Part shown: one piece after another, positions 24,227 through 36,100 of the stretch | How positions within the stretch are numbered: position 1 is the stretch's first letter | How the letters are laid out: each line of letters opens with the position of its first letter | NCBI RefSeq assembly: GCF_000006565.2 | Contig: NC_031473.1 | Location: 3,140,134 to 3,204,133 of the forward strand | Direction of reading: 5' to 3' | From: Toxoplasma gondii ME49 | Taxonomy: Eukaryota > Apicomplexa > Conoidasida > Eucoccidiorida > Sarcocystidae | Length of the DNA stretch: 64,000 nucleotides | Position numbers and translations under genes: made by a program | The notes under the pieces: model-generated | Databases searched by the model: none | What the model was told of the DNA's origin: nothing | The model's input: the letters and a program-made list of their open reading frames with translations, nothing else

Positions 24227-27200
24227 CGTCTGTATATACTTGCGGTCAAGCGTTTGATACGCATATGTGCCGATCTACATGTACAGTGCGTTAACAAAAG
24301 AGAAACATAGGACCCTTTGCGAGGCTGTCTGTGGCCTCAGCACATTCGCAAAATTTGCAGGTGTCGCACCATAGCCCGCGCATGCACAAGCAAAAGAACG
24401 ACTGAAGCCCTGTCTCCTAATCTACTTATGAGTATCGATACGTTTGTTTATGAACAGAGAAGTCTCGAGGTATTTGCGCATCCCATCGGCTGGTGCGTCT
24501 GTAGTGGAGTGTGAGGTCCACCTTCTTTCTTGGTTTTCCTGGAAAAGTTTTCTTCTCTGCGTTCGCAGGTCTTGCGAGTCGCCTCTGCCCATGATGACGA
24601 CATCCGCTTCGAGAGCTGCCAGGAGGCGCCGCTGTTCGCGTTCTTCTTCCCCCTCTGTGAGTTGAAGAGAATTGGCTTGCAAGTCCTCAGGGAGTAGATC
24701 TTCGGCGAAACCGTCGAGCAAGTGGTGCGGGAAGAAACTCTGAAAAACGAAAAAAACAACGGCCTCGCACCCAGTTGCTCAGACTCCAAGTGAAGAGAAA
24801 AGCGGCAGATGTCACGACACAGAAAGACAGACACCTATACATTTACATACAAATGCACAGGATTATGTTTTTTGCCCACATTAATGCATACGCGGGACGA
24901 TACTTGTACAGATACGTATTACCTACGTATTAGATGAATATAAATGTAAACATACATTTGCATATATATATATATATATATTATAGATGGATGGATGTGC
25001 AGAGAAACGAGAATTGCACATCAACGGTAGACACACAGATAGCCCCATAGCGACAAAGAGGAAAGGGTCAACAGCGTCGCGAGGAATCAGAAAGCGATAA
25101 ATACAGGCAAAGACAAATAGAGAGAGACAGATGACTCATGCGAAGGCAACTGAAGAGGGCATACACTGGCTTCGTATTCCTCAGCCTCTTCCCTTGTCGC
25201 CGCCCAGCGTGACCGCGACAGCGAGTATGAGAACAATCGAGTTGCCCTGAATGGCCATTTTCTTTTCTGAACGCCCAATGTGTTTCAACCTCCTCACACC
25301 CGACAAAACGCTCCCTTACCTGAAGAGAAAACGTTTCTCCCGGCACCCGTCTGTGGCGCCTCCAGCAGCTCTCAAGTCCGTCTGGCGTTGTCATCAGCAG
25401 ACTCGAACTCTCTTCTTCTCCTCTCGCTTCTCTCTTTTCTCTCGCTTCTCTCTCTTCCCTTCCTCGCGCCTGATGTCTGTACACTCGCGAGGCAGAAGCC
25501 CCGATGCGGCGACGGGACTCTGGAGGCACTGCCAAGTCGACCATCAGCGCAGGCTTCATCACTCCCCAGGGACTGAAGCGAGAAGAAGAAAGAGAAGAAG
25601 CATTTTCTCCAGGTTCTCGCTTTACGCGCACAACGAGCGACTCTGAGGCGGCGAGAGGGCGACGGCCATCCCGTCCGTTTGCGGAGTTCGAGGACTTCTT
25701 CAAGGACAAGCGGTGAGTGTAGAAGCACTCCAGTGTGTGTGCTACGTAGCCGACGAGACCGGCTTCGAATTCCTCCTCGCCCACAACCAGCAGAGGCTGC
25801 GCGTTGTCGCTCGGGGCCTGCGGGGAGAAAAACAGCCACAGACGGAATCGAACAGGCGCAAAAAAGAAACGGTGAAACGCTGCAGTTGGAAGACGCTCTG
25901 GAAGAGGATGCGAAAGAGAGGAGGTCGGACCTCGTGTTTCGCAGCCGTTGCTGCGAAAGCGAGATCTTCTTCATCCGCGAGAGAAAAGAGAAAAGACAGC
26001 GAAGTGCGAGAAGAGAGAGGGGAGACAGGAGACAGAGCGAAGACAGAGACGACAGAGAGGAGAAATGAGGGAGAGAAGCTTGTGAGATGAGAGGTGGTGG
26101 CGACCGCGAAAGTTTGTGAGAAAATGGTGTTTTTTCAAGTGTACGCTGAATACCGCTTGGCGCACTCAACTTGGTCATGAGAAGGGAACAGAACTTGACC
26201 AGGTAGCAGAAGATCCAGATCTGACTCAGGAGTTCGGTTTGATAAACTCTTCTTCCCAAAAGAAGCTTAGAGAGAATCTCGTCACCGATTTTATCACAGG
26301 ACGTGTCTCCACTCAGAGACGCCATCGTCACGGAGGCAGGCCGACTCTCCGACTTAAATTGAGATTATGTTATTGGAAACGAAACAAAGTGGACCTTTGT
26401 AGACCAAGATCGAACTCCCATCAGAGTAGGGGACCACAGGATTTATTTGCTCCGTCCACATGTCGGCAGACATGGATTCCAGGGACTGCACATCCACGGA
26501 AATGGCAACGACAACGCTGTACTCAACTCAGTCACCTCTTTCTCTGCAGCCTCCTGCTCTGTATCCAGTTGTCGATTTCTGCCTTCTCTTCTTTCTCTCC
26601 CTCTCTCGTCCTTTCCTCACTTTTCTCCGATCTGTTTCCCAAACTCCTCTTATCTCCTTTCCCCCCTGTCTCCTCTCTCATGTCTTTCGCTTCTTCTCTT
26701 CTGCGTGAGATCTGCACTCCGTTCTCTCCTCTCTCCTCTCCTCTCTTCTCTCCTCTCTTCTCTGCCCTGTTCTCTCTCCTCCTCTCTGCGTCTTACCGCC
26801 ATGATCCGCAAGACAGTGTGGAGTTCGTCTGAGTCAAAGGCGCGTTCTGTCCCTTGAAGCATTTGTTGACAGCGGTGGTCGAGTTCGATTCTCGGATCGC
26901 TGTCTGCTCGTCCCTTCGCCTCCGTCTCGGTTCCCTCCTTCTTCTCCTCTCGCCGCCCTCCTCGCTTCGGTGCGGCGTCTGCCCGCCTGCCTTTCCGGCG
27001 TTGCGCGCGAGCGTTCCCTGCGTCGCTCCCTTGGGCTTCCTCGGCTGGAGAGGAGACACGGCGGGAGGAGGAGAAGGACTGAGAAAGGAGACTTCCTGCG
27101 CTGCTTTGCGAAAGCGAGACGGTCTTCGCCTCGTTAGTGGAAGGAGAAAAGAGACCGCTCAAATCGCCGAGAAGGTCGAAAAGGAGAGACGCACACAGAG

Positions 27201-27981
27201 GCAGCAGAGGCGGCACAACAACGACAGACACACAGCCCTGCTCTCTGCACCTCTGCAGAAGAACAACACAAAAACAGAGAGATCCTCGTCTTTCTCGCAG
27301 AAACCACCACGCAGGCCGGGCACGGCTGGAAAGAGAGAAACCGATCAACTGCTAGAGCGATTAGATGCAAGACGCGTGTGGGTATCCAGAGAGAGGAGCG
27401 AATAAGAGAAAGAAGCCCAGGTGAAGACGCATGCACATATCCAGACGTATTCACATATATGCTTTATTTATATCGAACTGAGCACCTGGTAGACGTTGCA
27501 GCGACCCATGTACATATGCATGAAACGACACGAATGGGAGGGCAGAAAAATGTGTGAAAGAGTGAAGAGACCGAGGCAGGAGCGGGGAGAGCGAGTGAAG
27601 TAAACAAAGTTCTCGAGGCGACACCGCCATACAGAACGCTTGAAAATACGCATAGAGAGGTGCATGTGTAGCGACTAGAAAGGGGAAGCTGCGCCTCCTC
27701 CCTTCGCCACTGGAAATGTCACGCGTGAGAGAAAAAACGCTCGCGCATAAAAGGGTCTGTGTCGTTTCTCTCTGCGAACGGACCTGAATCAGCGCCGGCG
27801 TCTTGACAGCCACACAGACGGAGAGGAAAACAACAAAGTCGCTGAGAATCTCCCGCCCGGCCTCCGCCCCCCGCTCAGCATGCAGAGACGACAGCGAAGA
27901 AGAGAGAGAAGAAGCGAGAGACGAAGAGAGAGTGTGAGGACTGGGCGTCTTTGGTGAGTCTGAGGAAGACCTCAGAGTCAT
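23934..27981 (-). CDS. Conserved-looking helical protein, unknown function; 5' end unresolved
   Basis: Exons proposed: about 27981-27784 (5' limit uncertain), 27252-26797, 26352-26200, 25817-25320, 24739-24522 and 24027-23934. The last three are the best supported: donors GTAAGG and GTGGAC, and the joins read on in frame to SERKAG and a TGA stop. Visible text includes SDELHTVLRIMA, TELLSQIWIFCYL, VGEEEFEAGLVGYVAHTLEC, KPALMVDLAVPP and LEADVVIMG, mixed with Ser/Arg/Glu-rich inserts. The short leucine-rich helical blocks recall the helical repeats of apicomplexan mitochondrial RNA-binding (HPR/RAP-type) proteins, but I see no RAP domain, so this is a guess. The first in-frame ATG I can see is 27981; the frame stays open further upstream with a hydrophobic stretch that could be part of a targeting sequence. 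Its 5' region abuts the 3' end of the BRCT gene. Confidence 0.45.
24188..24226. repeat. (TA)n array in intron of the helical-protein gene
   Basis: A TA run of about 30 bases within the last intron of the gene ending at 23934. A second short run, about 24962-24982, lies in the preceding intron. Confidence 0.85.
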
Positions 27982-28529
27982 CAGAGGGAGGGGTGGAAGC
28001 TGAAGAAGGTAAGGACCCTGCGGCGGAGGAATGCCCTGAGGACGGAGCAGCGGAAAGAAAGAAGCAATTGCAGACGCCAGTGGAGAGTGAAGCGAGAGGA
28101 AAACGAAAGTCCAGAAGATCTGTTTGAACGCGGGAAACAGTCCGCAAACCGAGAAAAGAGGAAATGCTACGCAGAGGAGACAAGGAATCGAGAGCAAAGG
28201 CAAAGTTGAAGGAGAACGTTTCCCTTCGCATATCGAACGAGGCAACGCATGTGGGTGTGCATCAGTACGAAGGGAAATTGTGCCCAGCTCGACCGCGGCG
28301 TTTTTCTGAACCGATACTCATGCATGTATATGTGTGTTTTTTCTTGCCCCAACAAGGGATGCCTTCAAACACAAGACTGGGTTTCATAAAGGCACTCCGT
28401 GGGGTCTTTTTATTGACTCCACTCATTGGGTCCGTCTTTGCGATGAACTATTGGCTAACCTGAACTGCCCAACGACAAAGGAAATGAATGCTGATTTCCA
28501 GGAGCGAAGCGACGCATGCAATGTCTGCA
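27982..28529. other. Short spacer between two leftward genes
   Basis: About 550 bases between the BRCT gene stop and the first in-frame ATG of the next gene. It must hold the 3' untranslated region of the former and probably an upstream exon or promoter of the latter. Two minus-strand frames remain open across 27875-28245, so coding sequence may begin inside this stretch. No clear signal found. Confidence 0.4.
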
Positions 28530-31500
28530 TCAGTCGACGCGGAGACGCCCCCTCGTGCGACTTACAGACTGATACATGTGGACGATCCACTGAAGCGAGA
28601 GAAAGGGTACAGCGTTTTCTCGCAGCGCTTCGAGACCCGCGAGGAAATTGAAAAACCTTTCTTCTCTTCTTCTCTGTTTCTCTGTCGCCTCTTCGGCGGG
28701 CTGGTCCTCGCCAGCCGACGCACGCCAGCGGTCTTCCCCGGAAGCGCGCCGAGAGCGCTCAGCTCGCAGGGGAATTCGATTTGCAAGGTGTCTCTGCGTG
28801 GCTAGTTGGGCTCCCAGGCGACAAGGAGACACTTCGCTTCGGGACAGCCGCGGTCGGAGGCAGCGCTCCAGCGCCCGAGGCGAACAGACGACGACGTGGC
28901 TGACAGGCAGGCCGACTCGAGGATCCTCTGAAGAAAGAAGAGAGCAGATGAAACGCGAAGACGCGTTGGTCTTCCTGTGGCGCATGCATGCTGCCTCGCA
29001 CCTGAGGGAAACGTTTTTGAGTCTCGCCCTGAAAACGGAGAGACATGTCCACATCCCCATGTCAGGTCTCTTGTCTTTTCTCTCAAGCATGAAGAAACTT
29101 TCCGCGGTCCTCGGCTCTGCCTGCGGCACCTTTCTCTTCCTCCATATCCCTCTCTGCTTTCAACTTCTGTCTGTTCGATCTCTTCCCTTCTCCGTCTGTG
29201 TCCGCGGCACCTGCATCTTCTCTCTTCCTCGCGTCAATCCCTGCCCTCCTCTGTTCGCGTGTCTATGCTTGTCTATGCCTTTTTTTTCTCCTCATCTGTC
29301 TCTAGCTAGAAGGAATCAAGCACAGTGAACTTCATATACGGCAATGAATCCCGGACAAATATGGACAAGAAATTGGATTTTATTTTCGCGAAAAAGTTCA
29401 AATTCATGCGTTTTTCAGTTGTAGAGTCTCTATGACTTCGTGTTCAAATGTTCAAGTTGATAGATTTTGACTGGTCTCGTTGTCTTCTCTCCTCCTCCGT
29501 CTCGCTGTCTCGACGGTCTGTATGAAACAGTCTCTGTTCTTTACGGATGTCGAGCTCTTGCTGCTCTCTCACCTCGAACTCTGTTCTCTTGTCTCCTCGC
29601 CCCTAGAGCCTCAATTTCTCTCCGGGTGACCACCTGCGCTCCACAGCAGGCTAAGACCTGAGAGAGCAAGACAAAGTCCGTCTGCGTCCGAACGCGTCTC
29701 CCGTTCTCGTGTCTCTGTCGATTTCTTTGCTTCTCTGCCCTCTCTGCTCGCCGCTTCCTCTCTACGTTTTCTTCTGCCTCCAAGTCTCTCCGGTCAAGAA
29801 GTCCGAAGCGCTCGAACCAGCCGTCGCCGCCCTCGTCGCTCGATGACGTTTCTCCCCGTTCTTCTTCTCGCTCTCTTTCCTCTTCTCTCCTTTGCTTCTT
29901 TCTCAACGCCACCGCAGGCCCGAGGCGCACGCGCCGCTTTCCGCCAGTCGACCCCAACAAAAAAATTCGCACAACATCTCTCGCCTTGCCGTCGGTTTCC
30001 TTGTTCTCGCCTCCCATGCTCTCGCAACATGCAGAGGAGGACGAGGAGGAAGAAGGAAAGGAAACGGAAAACGGAGGTGCACTCGAGGATCCAGAGGTCT
30101 CCAGGGAGAATGGAGAGGGGAGGAGAGGGGGCAGTGCTGGATGGAAGGATGCGGAGACCGAGAAGAAAGGAGAATAAAGAGGGTGGTACAGGGTGGAGTC
30201 GGCAACGCAGCAGAACAGCCAGAAAGGGGAGAGCAGGCGGCGTCGATCGAGGAAAACGGACTTTTTCAGAGGGCGAAACGAAGAGACCCCCGACAGAGCT
30301 CCCGCAGCGGCCTCTCCAAACTCTCCCAGTCCGTTCCATCCGCGCTGCGTGAGGCGTCGCAGCGACGCCGGACATAGTGCAACTTCTTCGAGTTCTGGGT
30401 CTCCTTCCTTCCGCGCGAATGCCTGCCCAGCATTTCTCGCGTCCCCGAGCTCGCTGGCTGTCGCGTTCATGTCCAAGCGCTCGACGAGGCGACGCAGAGC
30501 AACGAACGCAGCGCCGTAGTTGCAAATCACGAAGTCCGCGGAAACGAGAGCTTCCAAAGAACGCTCTGAGGCAGCGAGAGCTGTCTCGTCATTCTGCGCT
30601 GCAGCATCCGCTCCGTCAGTGAAACGTTCTTCCTCCTCTTGCATTTCCTCTTCTCGTCCTTCATTCTCGCCTCGACGCTGTCGCCGTTTCTCTCCGTCCG
30701 AAGACGACTGCCCAGGCGACCTGCGAGAGACGACTCGGCCTGAGTGCTGGGGAGCAACCGAAGGAGTGGAGACAGGAGACACATTGAATGGAGCGAGGCG
30801 ATTGCTGAGACAGAGAGGAGGAAGAGAAGATACAGACTGAGGCGCGGAAGGACAGAAGGGGAGGTCCAAAGACCCAGACAAAGTGCGAGACGAGGGAAAC
30901 AAGGAGAAGCGCCTGCGCGCAAGACACATGCTGTGAGACTTCTTCGTGTGGAATGTGTGGCAGTCAACGTCAATTTTACTTCATTGGATGTACAAACAAT
31001 GCAGCCACAGCTCTCTGTTTGCACCTGGGCAAGTTGTCTATATTTTTATATATCACTTCAGGTGTCAGATTTAACTGTTTACTTTCATATGCAGACTGAG
31101 AGGGTGGAGACACCGACACACACATAGCGGCATGCACAGAGAGACAAGGAGAGATCTAGACAGATACCCACATGTAGAAGGGTACAGGTATCTAGACGAA
31201 AGGACCGACAATTCAGTGCCTCCGTTCGCCATGAAATCCAAGAGTCACTGTTATCGACGCACTGTTATCGACGGCCTCACTTGTTCAATGACACGCTCCA
31301 TTGCTTCTCGCAGATCGCTTGCCGCGCTGGCGAGTCTCTCCAGCTCGAGTTTTCTTCTCTCCAGTGCTTCGCGTTCTTCAGATCCACTGCCGCCACAGTC
31401 TCCTCCCGTTCCCCGTCTGTCTCGCGCAGAAGCGAGAGTGTCGAGGAGCCCTGCAGCAGCGCCCTCTGCAGCAGCCTGGCGAAGGAGGAGATCCTCGCGG

Positions 31501-31745
31501 TGTCCCCGGTCTCTCGCGCGGAGTCCGGAAGGCCTGTCGAAGGAGGCAGGAAGCGAGGCAGAAGAGGAAGAAGAGAGGACAGAGACGCCGTCCGACGCCT
31601 GAGCAGCAAGCGACAGAGCAGCGTCTTCGTAGATGCAAGGTCCGTCGAAACCCAGCAGGAAGAATTGGTGGCCGCGGAAGAGCGAGGAAATCGCAGAACC
31701 GGAAGAAGGAGGCGGAGTCCCTCCCCTCCTCTGCTCGTGACTCAT
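28530..31745 (-). CDS. Tandem-BRCT protein (53BP1/Crb2-like arrangement)
   Basis: Three exons, 31745-31281, 30746-29573 and 28927-28530, join in frame to 678 residues. BRCT 1 opens almost at the N-terminus with LFRGHQFFLLG (22-32), continues with ADFVICN (225-231) and closes with SPFWLFCCVADS (328-339), the conserved Trp helix of the fold. BRCT 2 has DFVLLSQVLACCGAQVV (512-528), then SHVVVCSPRALERCL near 556-570, and closes with FLSLQWIVHMYQS (Trp 660), 18 residues before the stop. Both repeats carry very long inserts of charged and Ser-rich low-complexity sequence, a common apicomplexan trait. Order and spacing best match tandem BRCT pairs of 53BP1/Crb2-type damage mediators, which bind phospho-serine peptides on chromatin. 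That match is by eye, and no Tudor domain or other module is visible, so orthology is unproven. The gene is divergent from DRG1. The start has an AAACCATGAG context. Confidence 0.78.
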
Positions 31746-33169
31746 GGTTTCGACAGCAGAGAACGCGCCGAATCCAGCTGAACGACTACTCTGGACAACC
31801 GATCCAAATGCATTTCCGCTCCCGCTTGTGTGCCTCTATAAAAACCTTGGAGGCTTCGGCGACAAAAGGTCATGTCTCGCTGCGGAGAGAGAACAGAGAT
31901 CCGACGCGTCGAGGTCCTCCTCTCCACCAACGGTGAAGGGAGGGAGAGAGAGAAATCGCAGGCAAGAGAGCGAGAGAGAAGAAACGTGGAGAAGAAGTGA
32001 GGAGAATAAACAAGCAGACAGCGAAACAAAGAACAAGAAGAAACGCGAGAACGCGAAGGAGACGAAGAACGGTCGCCCGAGGGACTGCTGTTTCGCTATC
32101 TGACAAGACACTTCCACCCAAAAGTCAGCGCACAGTCTCCCCGATCGTTCTCTCTCTCTGTCTCTTCTCTGTTCGGATTCTTCATTACTTTCTTCGTCCG
32201 CCTAGCGAAGAGACACGAAAAAGCAGGAGACACACTCTCTCCTGAGACAGTCGAACAACAGCGCGTTTCCTCGCGTCTGCTTCTTCCCTTCTGTCCGGGG
32301 CGTCTTCACCCTCCCTCCTGCTCTTCTTCTCTCCGCCTTCCTCGACGTGGAGGCTCCGCCTCTCTGTTGGCCAAAACGCAGGTTTCTCGTTTCCTGAAAC
32401 AGAAAAAGAACACAAGCATTGTTGCTGACTTCTCCTTCTCCAGTTCCTCGTCTTCTCTCCTCTCGTGTACGCGCTCTCGCTGTCTCCTACCCCGGAGACA
32501 CCGCAGCGACCGTCGTCTTCGCCTTCGTTCTGTCTCTGGGCCTCTACGCTCTCATTTTGGGGAAGCACATGCGGCAGTGTTTGCGAACTGCATGCGCCTG
32601 CGCGCGGCGTCGTTGCGCCTTCCTTCTGGCTGTTGTTTTTCGCCTCTCTGTCTCCTGCATCTCTTTGTTTTCCTTCCTTCTGCGGACTCTTCTTCAAAAA
32701 CAAGCAGAGGCACCGCGCCTTTCGCTGCGTCGCCTTCTTCACTGAGAGCAACCGCAGGCTGCGCATCTGCGACGGAGACCAGGGGAGAGGAGGCGCGGGA
32801 AAGGCTGCTTTTCTTGTCTCTTCGCGGGAGTTTGGGGATTTCCTTTCTCTCTGCGTCTCCCCCGGAATCTTCTTCACGATCGTCGCCGGTCAACGGCCTC
32901 GCCTTTCTCCCTAGTGTGCCCTCCCCTCAATCTGCCGTCCTCCTCCGTGTCTCTCGTTGCTTCCCCTCTCGTTTTCTCTTTTCTCTCCTCTTCCCTCGTT
33001 CTCTCTTTTCTCTGCTCTTCCCTCGTTCTCTCTTTTCTCTCCTCTTCCCTCGTTCTCTCTTTTCTCTTCGTCCCTCGTTTCCTTTTTAGTCCCCCCCACC
33101 ATTTTCTCTCTCTTCGTTCCGCAGTCTTCCAATTGTTTCCAAGTGGTCTCCCTCGCTGCGGTAGACAAG
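31746..33169. other. Bidirectional promoter region between BRCT gene and DRG1
   Basis: 1.4 kb between two divergent start codons. It contains a 27-bp tandem repeat (32987-33067) and pyrimidine-rich sequence on the plus strand leading up to DRG1. Open frames on both strands (for example 32185-32877 minus and 32367-33089 plus) are biased by this composition and have no recognisable domain. Confidence 0.55.
32987..33067. repeat. 27-bp pyrimidine tandem repeat, three copies
   Basis: Three 27-base units head to tail, each beginning (C/G)CTCTTCCCTCGTTCTCTC and ending TTTTCTCT; only the first base of the second unit differs. A partial fourth unit follows. It lies about 100-180 bases upstream of the DRG1 start codon, in the probable leader or core promoter. 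Confidence 0.9.
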
Positions 33170-36100
33170 ATGTCGGTGCTGCAGAGGATCGCGGAGGTGG
33201 AGGCGGAGATCGCCAGAACGCAGAAAAACAAGGCGACAAACTTTCACTTGGGGCTCTTGAAGGCGAAACTGGCCAAGCTGCGCGCGCAGCTGATCGAGGG
33301 TACGCCAAACTGTTCTCTTCCTTCCTCCCGTCCCTGCTATCACTCGCGTTCCCCGCATCCTTCGTCTTGTTCTCCTTCGTGTTCTCCTTCGTCGCCTTAT
33401 CGGCTTCCTTCTTCTTCTCCTTCACATTTTCTCTGCGTCGGCGGATCGAGAGGCAAGGCGCCTCTGCGATGGCGAAATGTCATGTCGAAGTAGCGGCCAT
33501 AAACGAACCAGTTTTCTTCGGAGTTAACACCGGCTGGTGCTCGTGTGTTTTTGTGAGGGGAAGGCCGGTCGTCTTCCCTTGCTCGCGTCGGTGTCTGGAC
33601 AGTGGGAGCTGCTCCCTTTGCCCAGTCCTCACTCTCTGTGTGATTGAGTCTCCTCCTCCGTCATATCAAGAGATGCGGAGTCTCCTTGTTTCGTCGGAGC
33701 ATCTCTTCGCTTCTTCAGGTCTGACCGGAAGGACGCAGGGAGCTCCGGAGAGACGCCGAACGTGCCAAGCTGTGGCCGTAGCCTCACGAGTCTGTTGCTC
33801 TGTCTGTGTCGACTTTCAGTGTGTGGCTGGTTGCTGAAATGTATTTAAGTGGACTAGGATACGACCCCCCCCCCCGCCTTTTCCGCGTTACTTCGAGCTA
33901 TCTCTTTGCAACTTGACTGTAACCTTCCAGGGCAGAAACACGAACTGCATACTCAGGTTTTCATTTCCAGTTTTGTAGATCTTGCGTGGTTCAAAACCAA
34001 CGGGAAACGCGGATCAGCAACTTGCGGCTTGGGCCGAAACGTCTTCCACGGCTTCTGCGTGCATCCTCCTTCGATTCTTGCATGTCTCCTCTCTCCTTCC
34101 CAGGAAGCACTAAGAAAGGAGGCGGTGCTGGAGGCGAAGGCTTCGATGTTTCCAAGACAGGCGATGCGCGCGTCGGTCTCGTCGGCTTCCCCTCTGTGGG
34201 GAAATCGACGCTTCTCAATAAACTCACAGGTGAGAGAAGAATTCGCTTTCGCGTGGCGGCGTTCCCTCTTTTCTTCTTCGTTTCTGTCTCTCCTCGTCCG
34301 GCGCCCCCCGTTTCGGACAAATACGCCGAGCACGCGAGGTGTAGAGACTCCTTCAGTGTATCTACACGTTGACGCTTGTGGAACTCAGCAGTTGTTCATG
34401 CACGGTCCGCTGGAGAGTCGTCGGTCGTTTCTGCCCTCTTCCATTGCTCTGCGGTGGGTGCTCGCGGCGCGGCTGTCCGGCGCGCCGACCTTTCTCGTCT
34501 GCGCGTTGGTTTTCGTACAAGGTCGCGAGAGCGTGTCTCGGCAGTCGCTGGACTGAACTCTGTCGTTTTTCTCAGGAACGTTCAGCGAAGTGGCTGCATA
34601 CGAATTCACAACTTTGACGTGCGTCCCGGGTGTCTTCAAGTACAAAGGAGCCAAGGTTCAGCTTCTCGATCTCCCTGGAATCATCGAGGGTACGCCATTC
34701 TGAAAAGCCACGAGGTTTCATGTCTCTCTGCTTAAGCGGCAAAATGCAGAAAAATGCTGCTCCTGCTGTAGCCTGCCACGTCGCGCGGCGTGTACGTACA
34801 CCGGATTCCAGTCGACGTATGTGTAATCGAACGCACTGTCTGAGAGTTCTACAGTAGACCGCCATAATTATATACATATATGCATCTACAGTTTTTCTGT
34901 TTAGATGTAGAGACGTTTGACGAGGCATGTTGAGTAGCCTGTTTCAGTGGCGCTCTCTAGAGATGCACTTTTGAGGTTCTCTCTCGCCACGTCTCTTCAT
35001 CGAGAGGGCTGTCCGTACACATGCACGTACATGGTTTAGATGTATAGGTTTCAAGCCGTGCGTCAGAACAGCCATTCGTCTCGCTGTCTCTCCTCTTTCT
35101 CTCTCTACTGTTGCTGTTTCATTTCCTCACTCTTTCTTCTTTTTTCTCTGGATGAAGGAAACGAGACGTTGACGTCAAGGGGGTTGTAGGTCTGCGTGGA
35201 ATTTCCCTGATTTCTTGTTTTTTTCTTCCGAACTCTGCACGCTTTTCCAGGGGCGAAGGATGGCAAAGGTCGTGGCAAGCAAGTCATCGGCGTTGCCCGA
35301 ACCTGCTCGTTGATTCTTATTGTGCTCGACGTGATGAAACCTATCACCCACAAACAGATCATTGAGAGAGAACTCGAGGGGTTTGGCATTCGCTTGAACA
35401 AGAAGCCACCCAACATCACTTTCAAAAAGAAAGACAAAGGTACGAAAGTCCACGTCGCGCCTCGCGACCGAGCTCTCTGAGGCGGCCAGACAGCAGAGGT
35501 CGTCGCGTAGCGCAATCGACGGCCCGGGGTGCACCGCGGGGGCTTCGGAGCTTTCGGTGCTTGCGCTTGCACACGTCCTACTTCTCTTTCTTTTCTTTCT
35601 GTTCGTTCTTCCAAGATCGCAGTAGCGCGTTGTGCGCTTCTGTCCATGCACAGACACCCCGCCTCTTTCTTCTCTTCCTCGGCCTGCGTTTCTTTGCAGG
35701 TGGCATCAGCGTGACGCACACTGTGCCTTTGAACAACATCGACGAGGAGACAATCAAGTCCATTTGTCACGAGTACCGCATTTCGAATGCACAGATTGCG
35801 ATTCGCTGCGACGCGACAGCCGACGACATCATCGATGTCATAGAAGGCAACCGTCTGTACATTCCGTGTCTCTACGTGATGAACAAGATCGACCAGATCA
35901 CAATTGAAGAGCTGGACATCATCAGCAAAGTGCCACACTACATCCCCATTTCAGCGCACCACGAGGTGGGTGCTCTGGAACTGCGCAGACGGAAGAGCCG
36001 CAAATGGAACAAAGTCAACGTCGCGACATCTCACGAATGCGTGAAAAGCTTTTGCTGGGGACTTTCTCAGCCTGGGAGTTGGACGACTTCTTTGGAGTTG

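Noticed and set aside
33170..33486. Unspliced read-through of DRG1 exon 1
   Set aside because: The frame stays open past the donor, but the protein then loses all similarity to DRG1. The GTACGC donor and the downstream exon give the full 367-residue family length.
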